A stretch of DNA of 64,000 nt from Nocardia panacis (GCF_003598715.1 NZ_QZFU01000036.1:372001-436000), one strand, 5' to 3'. Shown: positions 17,455 through 26,867, numbered from the stretch's first letter. Translations and numbers: made by a program. The notes: generated from the letters alone by a model not told the origin.

Positions 17455-18959
17455 TGCACGACAACAACGGTGCGACAACGCAATCGCGGACGGGAGAGGT
17501 GCTGCTGCGCGGCGGCACGGTATGCGATCCCGGATCGGGTTTCTCGGGAACGGCCGATGTGCTGGTGCGCGATGGGAAAGTCGCCGCCCTCGGCGCCGAT
17601 CTCGCCGTCGCGGCGGACATCCCGGTGCTCGATGTCAGCGCGATGATTGTCGGCCCCGGCTTCATCGATCTGCACAGCCACGTCAATTCCGTTGCCGGGC
17701 AGCGATTGCAGGCCTTCGACGGCGTCACCACCGCACTCGAACTCGAGGCGGGCGCACCCGATATCGAACAGACCTACCGCGCCGCCGCGCAGGACGGTCG
17801 CCCACTCAACTACGGCTACTCCGCCTCCTGGGCCGCCGTGCGCTACGCCGCGCATCTGGGCACGCCGCCCCACGACCTGCTCGGCGTGCTCGGCGCGCCC
17901 GAATGGCAGCGCAGCTCCTCCGACCTGGAACGCCGCACCTGGCTCGACCTGCTCGAAAAGGAGTTGGCCGCGGGCGGACTCGGCGTCGGCATCCTGCTCG
18001 GTTACGCGCCGCGCACCGATCCCGCCGAATTCCTGGCCGTGGCCCGGCTGGCGGCGCAGGCGGGCGCGCCGACCTTCACCCACGTGCGCGAATTGGTCGA
18101 GTCCGATCCGACCACCCCGATCGACGGCTCCACCGAAATCGCCGTCGCCGCGGCCGAGACCGGTGCGGCCATGCACCACTGCCACGTCAACAGCACCTCC
18201 CGCCGCCATATCGACCGGGTGCTGTCCACGCTGGATACGGCGCGTGCGAGCGGATCCAAGGTCACCGTCGAGGCGTACCCGTACGCGGCGGGCTCCACCG
18301 CCATCGGCGCGTTCTTCCTGGCGCCGGAACGGCTTTCCCGGTGGGGCGTTGGGCCGAGCGATATCGTGCTGGTCGACACCGGCGAGCGCATCGCCGATGC
18401 CGCGCGGCTGGCCGCGGTCCGGGAGGCCGATCCCGGCGCGCCGTGCATCATCCACTACCTCGACGAGACCAGCGCCGCCGATATCGCGCTGCTGCGCAAC
18501 TCCCTGGCCTTCGAGGACAGTATCGTCGCCAGCGACGCCATGTTCGTCACCTGGGCCGACGGGTCCCGCGAATCCCTGCATTGGCCGCTGCCGCCCAACG
18601 GTCGCACCCATCCGCGCACCTCGGGCACCTACGCCAAATCCCTGCGCCTGATGGTCCGCGAATCCGGCGCCTGGACCTGGCTGGAAGCATTCCGCCGCTG
18701 CTCCTACCTACCCGCCAGGGTGCTCGACACCATCTGCCCCACCATCCGCCCCAAAGGCCACCTGGGCATCGGAGCCGACGCGGATATCGTCGTCATCGAC
18801 CCGGCAACCGTCACCGACCGCGCCACCTACGCCGACCCCACCCGCACCTCACAGGGCATCCGGCACCTGATGGTCAACGGCACCTTCGTCATTCGCGACA
18901 ACACCCTGCGCACCGACGCCTTCCCCGGCCGTCCGCTGCGCGCATCGCCCCTCGCGTGA
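17454..18959 (+). CDS. amidohydrolase, N-acyl-D-amino-acid deacylase/D-aminoacylase-like
   Basis: 501-aa metal-dependent hydrolase of the amidohydrolase superfamily. The strand-1 motif DLHSH (H74, H76) follows IVGPGF. Later metal and catalytic elements are TALELEAGAP, FTHVREL, MHHCHVNS and IVASDAMFV, and the C-terminus returns to the beta-sandwich (LGIGADADIVVID). The layout is that of D-aminoacylases, which hydrolyse N-acyl-D-amino acids, though dihydroorotase- or enamidase-like relatives cannot be excluded. It is translationally coupled to the upstream MFS gene and convergent with the racemase operon, across a strong terminator. It may feed D-amino acids into that operon. Confidence 0.82.
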   Translation: MHDNNGATTQSRTGEVLLRGGTVCDPGSGFSGTADVLVRDGKVAALGADLAVAADIPVLDVSAMIVGPGFIDLHSHVNSVAGQRLQAFDGVTTALELEAGAPDIEQTYRAAAQDGRPLNYGYSASWAAVRYAAHLGTPPHDLLGVLGAPEWQRSSSDLERRTWLDLLEKELAAGGLGVGILLGYAPRTDPAEFLAVARLAAQAGAPTFTHVRELVESDPTTPIDGSTEIAVAAAETGAAMHHCHVNSTSRRHIDRVLSTLDTARASGSKVTVEAYPYAAGSTAIGAFFLAPERLSRWGVGPSDIVLVDTGERIADAARLAAVREADPGAPCIIHYLDETSAADIALLRNSLAFEDSIVASDAMFVTWADGSRESLHWPLPPNGRTHPRTSGTYAKSLRLMVRESGAWTWLEAFRRCSYLPARVLDTICPTIRPKGHLGIGADADIVVIDPATVTDRATYADPTRTSQGIRHLMVNGTFVIRDNTLRTDAFPGRPLRASPLA

Positions 18960-18975
18960 ACAAAACCCTCGCGTA

Positions 18976-19018
18976 GGCGAACAGGCCCGCTCCAGAACCC
19001 GGAGCGGGCCTGTTCGCC
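18976..19018. terminator. 18-bp bidirectional terminator hairpin
   Basis: A perfect inverted repeat (18976-18993 and 19001-19018) with a 7-nt loop fills the gap between two convergent genes. The stem is GC-rich with no clear T-tract, typical of actinobacterial terminators. Confidence 0.85.
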
Positions 19019-20623
19019 TCAGCCCGGATTCCCCATGGCGAGTAGTTTGAGTTGCAGCATGGCGCCGAAACGAGAATCCGAATCGGTCAGGTCGATACCG
19101 CCCACCTCGGTGATGCGGCGCAGCCGATAGCGAAAAGTATTGGGGTGGATATAAACAGCGGCGGCGGCCGCGTTCACATCCCCGAACGCGGTGAGCCAGG
19201 CGTCGAGAGTCGCGACGAGACAACTGCCCTGCGCCGTGTCGTAGTCGCGCAGGCGGGCGATCGGACCGGTCAGCGGGTCGCGGCGGATGGTCATCAGATC
19301 GTGCAATTCCTGGAGCAGGGCCTCGGTCTGCACTTCACTGATATGGGCGACGCGACGGGTGCCTGCGGCGAGTACGCGCAGCGCGCGGTCGGCATCCTCG
19401 CGGGAGCGCCGCAGACCGGCGACATCCACCGCCGTGGTGCCGATGCCGATCCGAACGGGAGCGCGTTCGCCGATGCGCGCGAGGAAGTCGCGGGCGGTCT
19501 CGACGGCCCGGTGCGGCGCGCCGAACACCGGCACAATGCCGTATGTCGTATCGCCGAGCAGCGCCGTCGCCGCCGCAGGATAGACGGCATTGAGATGCAT
19601 ACCGAACGCGTCGGCCAGGCGCTCGTGCTCGCTGACGCGGCGGGCGTCGGCGGCAGGCGAATGGTCGCCCCGGTCGGGCACCATGGCCAGCACCGTCACC
19701 GGTTGATCGGCCACACCGAGTTTGCGCAGCGCGTCCACCGCGTCGGGTCCGGCGTCCAATGCCCGACCGACCAGATCGGCACGCAACCGCCGCGCCACAT
19801 CCGACCCCGCGCGCTGTCGCAACAGATGCACCGCCGCCAGCTTGCCGACCTCCTCGAACGAGCGGATCCGCGCCGGAGTCAACGGCTCGTCGGTGGCCGC
19901 CCAGATGGAGCCGAGCAGTTCATCGCCCGCCCGCACCGCCTGCGCGATACGAGCCACGGTGAACCCGTTGAAACCGGGCTGCGGCGCGATCCGGACCGGT
20001 GAGTCGCTGCGCGCCAACTCGCGGAATACGCCCTGCTCGGCCAGATACTGCGAATACTGCGCCGGAACCTGACGTCCCAGAATGGTTTCCGTCCGCGACA
20101 CGTCGGCCGCGTCCTGCCCGCCGGAGAAGGCGAGCACCCGGCTGTTGCGGTCCTCGATGGTGACCGGCGCGTCGAGCAACGCGGCCACCGCATTGGCCAG
20201 GGCGAACAGATCGCCGGAGGGGATACCGCCCAGCGTCTCCGGTTCGCCGAGCCGATCGTCGGCCAGCAGACCGCGCAACCAGGTGGTCAACTGCGTCCAC
20301 GACGCGCCCCTGGTGAGTTCGAGCAGCGCCACGCCTGATCGTTGCGCGGATTGCACCAGCGCCGGATCCGCGACGAGCGGGGAGCGCACGACCAGCGCCG
20401 CCGCCCCCTGCCCGCCCAGATCGCCCAGGAGTCGCCGGATCTGCTCCGAATCGCGCAAACCGATGCCGAGCACCAGCGACCCGGCGGGCGGCGGCTGCTC
20501 ATCGAGCGGATCGTGGATCGCGACACCGGTGATCTGCCTGGCGTTTTCGGCATCGCCGCCGAGCAACCGCAGCAGCGCCTCCCCGAGGTCGTCGAGAATA
20601 CGCACCAGGTTTGCGGAGGCCAT
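19019..20623 (-). CDS. PucR-family regulator of the racemase operon
   Basis: About 534 aa. The N-terminal ligand-sensing portion (residues 5-150) includes VAIHDPLDEQPPPAGSLVLG. A central GGDEF-like degenerate region follows, and the C-terminal PucR HTH reads LTAFGDVNAAAAAVYIHPNT then FRYRLRRI. The start at ATG 20623 is preferred; GTG 20653 is 12 nt after the racemase stop. It is the last gene of the M20-GNAT-racemase operon, so it is probably autoregulated and responds to a D-amino acid or an N-acyl derivative. Confidence 0.86.
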   Translation of the reverse strand: MASANLVRILDDLGEALLRLLGGDAENARQITGVAIHDPLDEQPPPAGSLVLGIGLRDSEQIRRLLGDLGGQGAAALVVRSPLVADPALVQSAQRSGVALLELTRGASWTQLTTWLRGLLADDRLGEPETLGGIPSGDLFALANAVAALLDAPVTIEDRNSRVLAFSGGQDAADVSRTETILGRQVPAQYSQYLAEQGVFRELARSDSPVRIAPQPGFNGFTVARIAQAVRAGDELLGSIWAATDEPLTPARIRSFEEVGKLAAVHLLRQRAGSDVARRLRADLVGRALDAGPDAVDALRKLGVADQPVTVLAMVPDRGDHSPAADARRVSEHERLADAFGMHLNAVYPAAATALLGDTTYGIVPVFGAPHRAVETARDFLARIGERAPVRIGIGTTAVDVAGLRRSREDADRALRVLAAGTRRVAHISEVQTEALLQELHDLMTIRRDPLTGPIARLRDYDTAQGSCLVATLDAWLTAFGDVNAAAAAVYIHPNTFRYRLRRITEVGGIDLTDSDSRFGAMLQLKLLAMGNPG

Positions 20624-20665
20624 CCGCCCAAGGTAGTCGGCCCCCGTGACCACGGCCAGGCCCGC

Positions 20666-21769
20666 CTAGACCGGAATCCATTCCGTCGACACGGTGACCG
20701 CGTCGAGGAGATCGGGTTCGGGCCGTACGCCGATGCCCGGTCCGGTGGGCACGCTCAGGTATCCGTCCGCCAGCACGAACGGTTCGGTGATATCGGTTTC
20801 GTAGTAGCGGTCCGAGGCCGAGGTATCGCCCGGCAGGACGAATCCGGGCAGCGCGGCCAGCGCCACATTGGCGGCCCGACCCAGACCCGTCTCCAACATG
20901 CCGCCGCACCAGACCGGGATACCGTGCGCCACGCACAGGTCGTGGATGCGCCGCGATTCCAGGTAGCCGCCGACGCGGCCCGGCTTGATATTGACGATCT
21001 GGCACGCGCCGAGCGTGATGGCCGCGGCGGCGGTGCGGGCATTGGTGATGGATTCGTCGAGGCAGATCGGTGTGCGGACCCGCTTGGCCAGTTCCACGTG
21101 GCCGAGCAGGTCGTCCTCGGGCAGCGGCTGTTCGATGAGCAGCAGATCGAAGGCATCGAGTTTGACCAGCCGGTCGGCGGTGGCGAGGGTGTAGGCGGTA
21201 TTGGCGTCCACCTGAAGGTCCAGGTCTCCGATGCGCTCGCGCACCGCGCGCACGGGTTCGACATCCCAACCGGGTTCGATCTTCAGCTTGATGCGCCGAT
21301 AGCCTTGCGCCACATAGTCGTCCACCGCGGCGAGCAGCGCGTCGATGGAATCCATGATCCCGACCGAAACCCCGCACGCCACTCGGCTCCGGGTCGCGCC
21401 GAGTTCACGGCTGAGCGCAATGCCCAGCGAGACCAGCTCGGCATCGAGGATGGCGGTCTCGAGCGCCGCCTTGGCCATGGCGTGGCCGTGGAATCTCGCC
21501 AGCGCGGGAGCCACCGCGGCCCCGGTGAGGTCGTCGCGGCCCGCCAACGCGGGAATCAGGAAGCGCCGCAGCACATCCACGCTGCCCTCGAGGTATTCCG
21601 GCGAGTAGACCGGATCGACCAGGGCCACACATTCGGCCCAGCCCTCGGCCTCATCGGTGACCGCGCGCAGCACCAGCATCTCCCGCGCGGTCTGGGTGCC
21701 GAACGAGGTGCGGAACGGGGATTTCAGCGGCATGCTGACCCGCCGCAGTTCCACGCCGGTGAGTTTCAT
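20666..21769 (-). CDS. N-acylamino acid racemase (N-succinylamino acid racemase/OSBS family)
   Basis: 367-aa enolase-superfamily enzyme. It epimerises N-succinyl (N-acyl) amino acids through an enolate, using a lysine on each face. Visible residues are K161 and K163 in RRIKLKIEPGWD, metal ligands D188 (VDANTAY), E213 (LIEQPL) and D238 (CLDES), and K262 (NIKPGRVGG). From memory the sequence closely matches the Amycolatopsis N-acylamino acid racemase along its full length. AAGGAG lies 5 nt before the ATG, and the ATG overlaps the upstream GNAT stop (ATGA). No other menaquinone gene is nearby, so a racemase role is far more likely than o-succinylbenzoate synthesis. Confidence 0.93.
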   Translation of the reverse strand: MKLTGVELRRVSMPLKSPFRTSFGTQTAREMLVLRAVTDEAEGWAECVALVDPVYSPEYLEGSVDVLRRFLIPALAGRDDLTGAAVAPALARFHGHAMAKAALETAILDAELVSLGIALSRELGATRSRVACGVSVGIMDSIDALLAAVDDYVAQGYRRIKLKIEPGWDVEPVRAVRERIGDLDLQVDANTAYTLATADRLVKLDAFDLLLIEQPLPEDDLLGHVELAKRVRTPICLDESITNARTAAAAITLGACQIVNIKPGRVGGYLESRRIHDLCVAHGIPVWCGGMLETGLGRAANVALAALPGFVLPGDTSASDRYYETDITEPFVLADGYLSVPTGPGIGVRPEPDLLDAVTVSTEWIPV

Positions 21770-22629
21770 TTCATCTCCTTGGTGAGCAGGTAGCCGCCGG
21801 TGCGGTCGAATCCGGTGACGCGCGAGCCCGCAGCGAACAGACCGGTCAGCGCTTCGCGCACGGCGGCGCGCCAGCGGGCCGCCATGGCCGGGTCCGAGGC
21901 GCGCAGCGCGGTGATATCCGCGGGCACCCCCACCAGTGACCGCGCGCCGTCGAGCGAGCCGGGGACCGGTGCGCCGTCCGGCGAGATCCCCACCGCCACA
22001 ACAGCATCCGTGCCGATATCGGCGATATCGGGTTTTCCCTCGCAGATCGCCGCCACGGACGGCGCGCGCAGATCCCAGCGGATGAGCAGCCGATCGGTGG
22101 CATCGCCCGCATTGATGACATCGTCCATGGGACCGTAGAAGTCCGGCAGGTACTCCACCGGAAGCGCGCCCAGTTTGGCGATATTGAAATAGGCGTTGCG
22201 ACGGACCAGCGGATCGAAGGTCCAGCCGATGGTGGCGATTCCGTACGACAGCGCCCAGGCCCGCTGATGGGTCTTGAGGGCGAAACCCACATTGCGGCCG
22301 CGCAGCCCATCGACCACACCCGCGATATGGCTGTGCAGCAGCAGGTCCGCGGGCGCGGCATGGAATCCCACACCGACGCCTACCATTTCGTCCCCGTCGT
22401 AGGCACCGGCGATGTATCCGCCGGATTTTGCCAACGCGCGCAACAGATTCGGTGTGACCGGTCGGTCCTGCGGCGCGGACTGCCACATCTGCGCGCACAA
22501 CCGGCACACCTCGGCGATCTCCTCGATCGTGGACAGGGTCGCGATCCGCACGCCTGCCAGGTCGGCGGCCCGACCGGCGGCGGCGGTGGCGCGACCGAGC
22601 ACGCCGGTGTTCTCTCCGATCATCGTCAC
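21766..22629 (-). CDS. COG3375-type GNAT N-acyltransferase (putative D-amino acid N-succinyltransferase)
   Basis: 287 aa, matching the GNAT family that accompanies N-succinylamino acid racemases. Typical segments are GYIAGAYDGDEMVGVGVGFH, RGRNVGFALKTHQRAWALSY (acyl-CoA-binding loop) and TFDPLVRRNAYFNIAKLGA. In Geobacillus the homologous enzyme transfers succinyl from succinyl-CoA to D-amino acids. The GTG start at 22629 overlaps the M20 stop (GTGA) and has AAAGGA 6 nt upstream; its own stop overlaps the racemase ATG. The three genes are therefore tightly coupled. The succinyl donor is inferred from the family. Confidence 0.85.
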   Translation of the reverse strand: MTMIGENTGVLGRATAAAGRAADLAGVRIATLSTIEEIAEVCRLCAQMWQSAPQDRPVTPNLLRALAKSGGYIAGAYDGDEMVGVGVGFHAAPADLLLHSHIAGVVDGLRGRNVGFALKTHQRAWALSYGIATIGWTFDPLVRRNAYFNIAKLGALPVEYLPDFYGPMDDVINAGDATDRLLIRWDLRAPSVAAICEGKPDIADIGTDAVVAVGISPDGAPVPGSLDGARSLVGVPADITALRASDPAMAARWRAAVREALTGLFAAGSRVTGFDRTGGYLLTKEMK

Positions 22630-23777
22630 CGCAGATCCTTTCCGCGCAGTTCCGCCACCAGCGCGTGGAAAAGCGCGGTGCGGGTGGGCAATTCGTCGAC
22701 GAGCACATGTTCGTGATCGGCGTGCGCGCCGTCGCCGCACGCGCCGAGTCCGTCCAGGGTGGGGATGCCGATCCCCGCGGTGAGATTGCCGTCCGAACCG
22801 CCGCCGACCTCGACACCGGTCAGCGGGCCGATGCCCAGGTCCTCGGCAAGGCGCTGGGCGCGGCCGAACAGCGCGCGCGAGGCGACCGAGGACAGCGGCG
22901 GTCGATTCGGTCCACCATGCACCTCGACGACGGCACCGTCGAGAACGGGCCGCAGGGCGTGCATGGCCGAATCGATGCGGTCCTGCTCGGCAGGCTCGAA
23001 GGCGCGCACGTCGACCGCGCACACCGCCTCGGCCGGGACCGTATTCTCCGTCGTGCCCGCGGACATGACGGTGGGGGTGACCGTGGTGCCCGCCGCCGCA
23101 TCGCCCAGTTCGGCGATGGCTCGGATCTGGTGGGCCAACTCGATCGTCGCGTTGACGCCGTTCTGCGGTTCCAGACCCGCGTGCGCGGCCCGGCCACGCA
23201 CCTGAACCCGATACTGGGACACGCCTTTTCGCGCGATCTTCAGCGCGACTCCGGCGGCGGGCTCCGCGACGAGCACCGCGGCGCACCCGCGCGCCTGCTC
23301 CAGAATCAGCTCGCGCGAGGAGGGGGCGCCGATCTCCTCGTCACCGGTGACCAGAATGGTCACGCCGGTGCGGTCGGGCAGCGCGGCTACCGCGCGCAAT
23401 GCCATGGCCAGACCCGCCTTCATATCGAAACAGCCGGGACCGAACAGTTTTCCGTCGCGCACCGCGAATGGGTGCGTGGCCAGCGAACCCACCGGCCACA
23501 CCGTGTCGTGGTGGCCGAGCACCAGCACCCCGCCGGGTCCACCGAACTGCCAGAGCAGATGGGTGCGGCCCGCGAGCACGATCCGCTCGGGTTGCGCACC
23601 GAGCAGGGCGGCGCCCACCTCGGCCACCACCTCGGCCCCGCGCGCCACCGCGGCCAGATCCGCCGAGGGCGATTCGCAGCACACCAGTCGCTCGATATCG
23701 CCGAGCAGCGCGGGCAATTCGTCCCGGAACCGCAGCACCAGCGCGGGTCCGGCGGACAGTTCCGCAGCAGACGTCAT
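22626..23777 (-). CDS. M20-family metallopeptidase, putative N-succinyl-L-amino acid desuccinylase
   Basis: 383-aa dizinc hydrolase of the carboxypeptidase G2/ArgE group. LVLGHHDTVWP (H90 ligand, catalytic D92 region), GPGCFDMKAG (D118), VTGDEEIGA (E147 base, E148 ligand), LVAEPA (E172) and a C-terminal GAHADHEH (His ligand) are present. The dimerisation domain lies in the middle (about 185-295). GGAGG lies 7 nt before the ATG at 23777. As first gene of the M20-GNAT-racemase-PucR operon it fits the L-selective deacylase that pulls racemisation toward free L-amino acid. Glutamate carboxypeptidase activity is the fallback. Confidence 0.88.
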   Translation of the reverse strand: MTSAAELSAGPALVLRFRDELPALLGDIERLVCCESPSADLAAVARGAEVVAEVGAALLGAQPERIVLAGRTHLLWQFGGPGGVLVLGHHDTVWPVGSLATHPFAVRDGKLFGPGCFDMKAGLAMALRAVAALPDRTGVTILVTGDEEIGAPSSRELILEQARGCAAVLVAEPAAGVALKIARKGVSQYRVQVRGRAAHAGLEPQNGVNATIELAHQIRAIAELGDAAAGTTVTPTVMSAGTTENTVPAEAVCAVDVRAFEPAEQDRIDSAMHALRPVLDGAVVEVHGGPNRPPLSSVASRALFGRAQRLAEDLGIGPLTGVEVGGGSDGNLTAGIGIPTLDGLGACGDGAHADHEHVLVDELPTRTALFHALVAELRGKDLR

Positions 23778-23901
23778 CGGGTTCCTCCTCACTTCCCGGA
23801 TTCCCCTGGAAGCTTGGCCCCCGAGTCCCATCCCTCACTTCGTCGCCGTGCATGAATCCCGTTCAGCCGGTTCGTGGTTCTCGACGAATGCCAGGCCGGG
23901 C

Positions 23902-24393
23902 CTAGGTGCAGATCGGGTCTCTGATCTCCAATAATTCGGCTCCGGTGCTGGTAGAGCCGGTGGCGCAGAAGCGATCGGCGGGCGTGCGGCGCACGATCAG
24001 GGTGGTGGAGGCGGATTTGGCGTCGGGTTGCACAGCGTCCTGACGCGAGCCGCCGGTGGAGTCGGAGCGGCGGTAGAGCGAGACCATCACCCGATTGCCG
24101 GAGCCCGCATTGTCCAGTCGGGTGATGCGGCCCCAACTGGCGCCGCAGCGCGACGAATACAGGATCTCCAGGCGCAGTTTGCCGGTGACCACCGAATCGG
24201 CGATGGGTTTGGCGTCTTTATCGCATTCGGCATTGGCCGGGTCGTCTCCGGTGTTCACGGCGGCGTGGTCGGGAGGCCGCTCCGCGCGCCCCGTCGAGGT
24301 GAGGGCCAGCGCCGTCAGGACCGCGCCCACCATCAATAGTGCGATGAGAAACAATCCGCCCCGCGGGAATGCTCTCGTTCGTGTCTGCGCCAT
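23902..24393 (-). CDS. DUF2690-like exported/membrane-anchored protein
   Basis: 163 aa. A short basic N-terminus leads into one membrane helix (GGLFLIALLMVGAVLTALAL). The extracytoplasmic domain has the DUF2690 pattern: ECDKDAKPIADSVV, then LRLEILYSSRCGASWGRI and VMVSLYRRSD. Four cysteines could form two disulfides. The ATG at 24393 is preferred because GAGGAGG lies upstream; the open frame above is not family-like. In Streptomyces this domain is often attached to HTH membrane proteins. Function unknown. Confidence 0.75.
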   Translation of the reverse strand: MAQTRTRAFPRGGLFLIALLMVGAVLTALALTSTGRAERPPDHAAVNTGDDPANAECDKDAKPIADSVVTGKLRLEILYSSRCGASWGRITRLDNAGSGNRVMVSLYRRSDSTGGSRQDAVQPDAKSASTTLIVRRTPADRFCATGSTSTGAELLEIRDPICT

Positions 24394-24849
24394 GCGTCCT
24401 CCTCGAGCAGCGCAACCGTTTTCGGTGCGGCGGGCGGCACCGAAACCCCTTTTCGTCAACGCGCGGAGAGAAATTGACGCGACCACACATCACGCACACT
24501 TTCTCAGCCGTCCGACCGCTTGGGCAATCTACCGCTCGGGACGAATGAACGCACGTACAGACCAAGCGGTATATCCGGATGCGAACGTCTTTGCGCAGAT
24601 TTTGCCGCCGGATGCGGATAAAAGTGCACGAATCGCCGCGCCGCGCGCGAGGTCGAATATTCGGAATTGAGATCGTCTTTCGCACCGAACGCGATGGGAA
24701 AGACGCGCATTTCTGAATAGCCGGTCGCACCGCGCGGCCCGCACCTCGCCCGCGACCCGCCGATCCGCTGATCGGTCCGGACCGCCGCGCGCGAGGCGTA
24801 CGCCGATACGCTCGACCGGACCGCGTTCTCCGTCCAGGGAAGGTTCGAA
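24394..24849. other. 456-nt intergenic region, A/T-richer than its surroundings
   Basis: Divergent upstream region of the DUF2690 and TolB-like genes. I see no convincing gene. Inverted arms ACCGCTTGG (24515-24523) and CCAAGCGGT (24562-24570), 38 nt apart, are the main structure and could be a looped operator. Base composition in 24440-24710 is clearly lower in GC than the flanking genes. Confidence 0.5.
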
Positions 24850-25848
24850 ATGAGTCCTCGCTACGGTGAATTCGTGCCGAGAAGAACCTCCATCGCCCCG
24901 GCGGCCATCGCGCTCGCGGGCTGCCTCACCGGTCAGTACGACCCGACCGAAGCAGGCGCCGCGCCGGGCCGGTCGGACAACGCGGAACCGCTCTACCAGC
25001 CGAGCGGCCCTGCCAGCGCCCAGAATCCGGCATACTCGCCCGACGGGGCGAACCTGCTGTTCACCCAGTTCCGCGCGGGGTACAACGCGGGCGGGGCGAG
25101 CCTGAATCTCATGCCGAGTTCCGGTGGCGCCCCGCAGACCCTGTTGCAGAACGGAGATCAAGCCGCGGTGAATCTGCCGGGCGCCGCGTGGAATGCCGCG
25201 AACGGCTTGATCACCTTCGCCTACGACGCCTCCGATCGCGACGAGATCTGGACCATGAAGCCGGGTCAGCAGCCGACCAAAGTCACCACCCACTCGGGGA
25301 CGAGCCACTACACCGAACCGAGCTTCGCTCCCGCGGGCGATTGGATCGTCTTCCAGGACAACGACAATCAGGCGGGCAATACCTCGCGCGGGAGCATCTG
25401 GAAGGTGCGCACCGCGGGCGGCGCTCCCGTGCTGCTGGTCGACGGTCCGGGTTCGGGCACCGACAATCGCCAGCCGAACTGGTCACCGGCGGGAAACAAG
25501 ATCGTCTTCCAGACCCGGAGCGCGAGCGGCGGCTGGCATCTGGCGACCATCGGCCCCGACGGCGGTCCGGTCACCGCGCTGAGCAGCGGTAACGACGAGG
25601 ACACCGATGCGAGCTTCGGCCCGAACGGCGACTGGGTGGTGTACTCCTCCGATCACGCGCGCACCGCGCACGCCCAGATCTACGTGCGCCGCACGGACGG
25701 AACCGGCAGTCCGATTCGCGTCACCACCTCCGAGGTGTACGACGGTGCGCCGAGTTGGTCACCGGACGGCAAGTGGATCGCCTTCGAATCCGGCGGCGAC
25801 GGGACCGCCCCCACCGGCATCTGGCGCATTCCGGCAAAGACCACCTGA
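24850..25848 (+). CDS. TolB/WD40-like beta-propeller lipoprotein
   Basis: 332 aa. The N-terminus (RRTSIAPAAIALAGC, Cys25) looks like a lipoprotein signal with an LAGC lipobox, although the hydrophobic core is short. The rest is repeated PD40 blades: NPAYSPDGANLLFTQF, PSFAPAGDWIVFQ, QPNWSPAGNKIVFQ, DASFGPNGDWVVYSS and APSWSPDGKWIAFES. This gives a six-blade-type propeller as in TolB. No TolA/Pal system is expected here, so it is probably a surface binding or scaffolding protein. AAGG lies 6 nt before the ATG at 24850. It converges on the D-amino-acid oxidase gene with a 5-nt gap. Confidence 0.82.
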   Translation: MSPRYGEFVPRRTSIAPAAIALAGCLTGQYDPTEAGAAPGRSDNAEPLYQPSGPASAQNPAYSPDGANLLFTQFRAGYNAGGASLNLMPSSGGAPQTLLQNGDQAAVNLPGAAWNAANGLITFAYDASDRDEIWTMKPGQQPTKVTTHSGTSHYTEPSFAPAGDWIVFQDNDNQAGNTSRGSIWKVRTAGGAPVLLVDGPGSGTDNRQPNWSPAGNKIVFQTRSASGGWHLATIGPDGGPVTALSSGNDEDTDASFGPNGDWVVYSSDHARTAHAQIYVRRTDGTGSPIRVTTSEVYDGAPSWSPDGKWIAFESGGDGTAPTGIWRIPAKTT

Positions 25849-25853
25849 TCGGT

Positions 25854-26795
25854 TCACAACCCCGCGAGGAGTGCGGCGACCTCGCGGGCGCAGCCGTATC
25901 CGATGGTCATGCCAGAACCGCCGTGCCCATAGTTGTGAATCACCGGGATTGCGGGCAGACAGGTGTGGTCGATCTCGAGCCGCACCTCGTCGCGGCCCGG
26001 TCGCAGCCCGACGAGCGTCTCCAATACCTCGCTCCGGGCCAGTTGCGGCACCAGATCCCGGCAGCGGTCCAGAATCGACCGCGTCAGTTCGGGATTCGGT
26101 GTCAGGTCCCACTCCCCCGCATCGAGGGTTCCGCCCAGCACACAATCGTGCGCGCGCGGATGCACATAGGCCCGCCCCAGCGGATGACCCTCATCGCGCA
26201 CCGACATGGTGACACCGGGGTTGGCCACCCGCACGATCTGCCCCCGAATCGGACGAATCGATTTGTCGCCCACCAGTTCCCGCGCACCGAGGCCGGTGCA
26301 GTTGACCACCGCGTCCGGCTTCAGGTCGACCACCTCGGCCAACTCGCGCACGGTTCGACGGACCCATCGCGCCCCCGCCGCATCGACCCGGCCCCGCAGA
26401 TACGGCAGATACACCGGCATCTCGACCAGCGGCACCGCGAATCGAAATCCGAACCGATAGCCCGCGGGCAGCTCATCGGCACGGGCAGGCCGGAACCCAC
26501 GCACGCTCCCGGCCCAGGCCGGCGCGGGTATCTCCGCCCGGTACAGCGCCAACGACTCGCACATTCGCACACCCGGAGCCTGTACCCGCTCCCAGTGCTC
26601 GAAGGTGTCGCGCCCCCACTGCCCCACCCGCTCCCCCGGCCCCACCGCCGTCGGAAACCACACCGCCGCGGCCAAATACGAGGCCGTGCGCGTGATCTCG
26701 TCGGCACTCACCACCGTGACTTCGTGACCATCCGCCAGCAAACGCTCGGCCACTGACAGCCCAATGATTCCCGAACCGATCACCACAACGCGCAC
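25854..26795 (-). CDS. D-amino-acid oxidase (DAAO)
   Basis: 313-aa FAD oxidase that converts D-amino acids to 2-imino acids plus H2O2. The N-terminal dinucleotide motif is VVVIGSGIIGLSVAERL, followed by the DAAO-type AAAVWFP loop. VNCTGLGARELVGD and IRPIRGQIVRV are typical, GLRPGRDEVRLE carries the carboxylate-binding Arg, and the end HNYGHGGSGMTIGYGCA is the family signature. Length is close to other bacterial DAAOs (about 315-330). It is convergent with the TolB-like gene. A RidA gene 0.9 kb away could deal with the reactive imine, and the N-succinyl racemase operon is 2-5 kb upstream. Confidence 0.92.
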   Translation of the reverse strand: MRVVVIGSGIIGLSVAERLLADGHEVTVVSADEITRTASYLAAAVWFPTAVGPGERVGQWGRDTFEHWERVQAPGVRMCESLALYRAEIPAPAWAGSVRGFRPARADELPAGYRFGFRFAVPLVEMPVYLPYLRGRVDAAGARWVRRTVRELAEVVDLKPDAVVNCTGLGARELVGDKSIRPIRGQIVRVANPGVTMSVRDEGHPLGRAYVHPRAHDCVLGGTLDAGEWDLTPNPELTRSILDRCRDLVPQLARSEVLETLVGLRPGRDEVRLEIDHTCLPAIPVIHNYGHGGSGMTIGYGCAREVAALLAGL

Positions 26796-26867
26796 CCGCC
26801 GGATGCTACCGGCTACCCGCTACTGAACAGCCCTGTCCCGAAGCGGGATTCGACCCGCGGCAAATGT

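Noticed and set aside
20666..21769. o-succinylbenzoate synthase (menC) as the enolase-superfamily function
   Set aside because: No menaquinone genes are nearby and the gene overlaps a GNAT gene, itself overlapped by an M20 gene, which fits N-succinylamino acid racemase.
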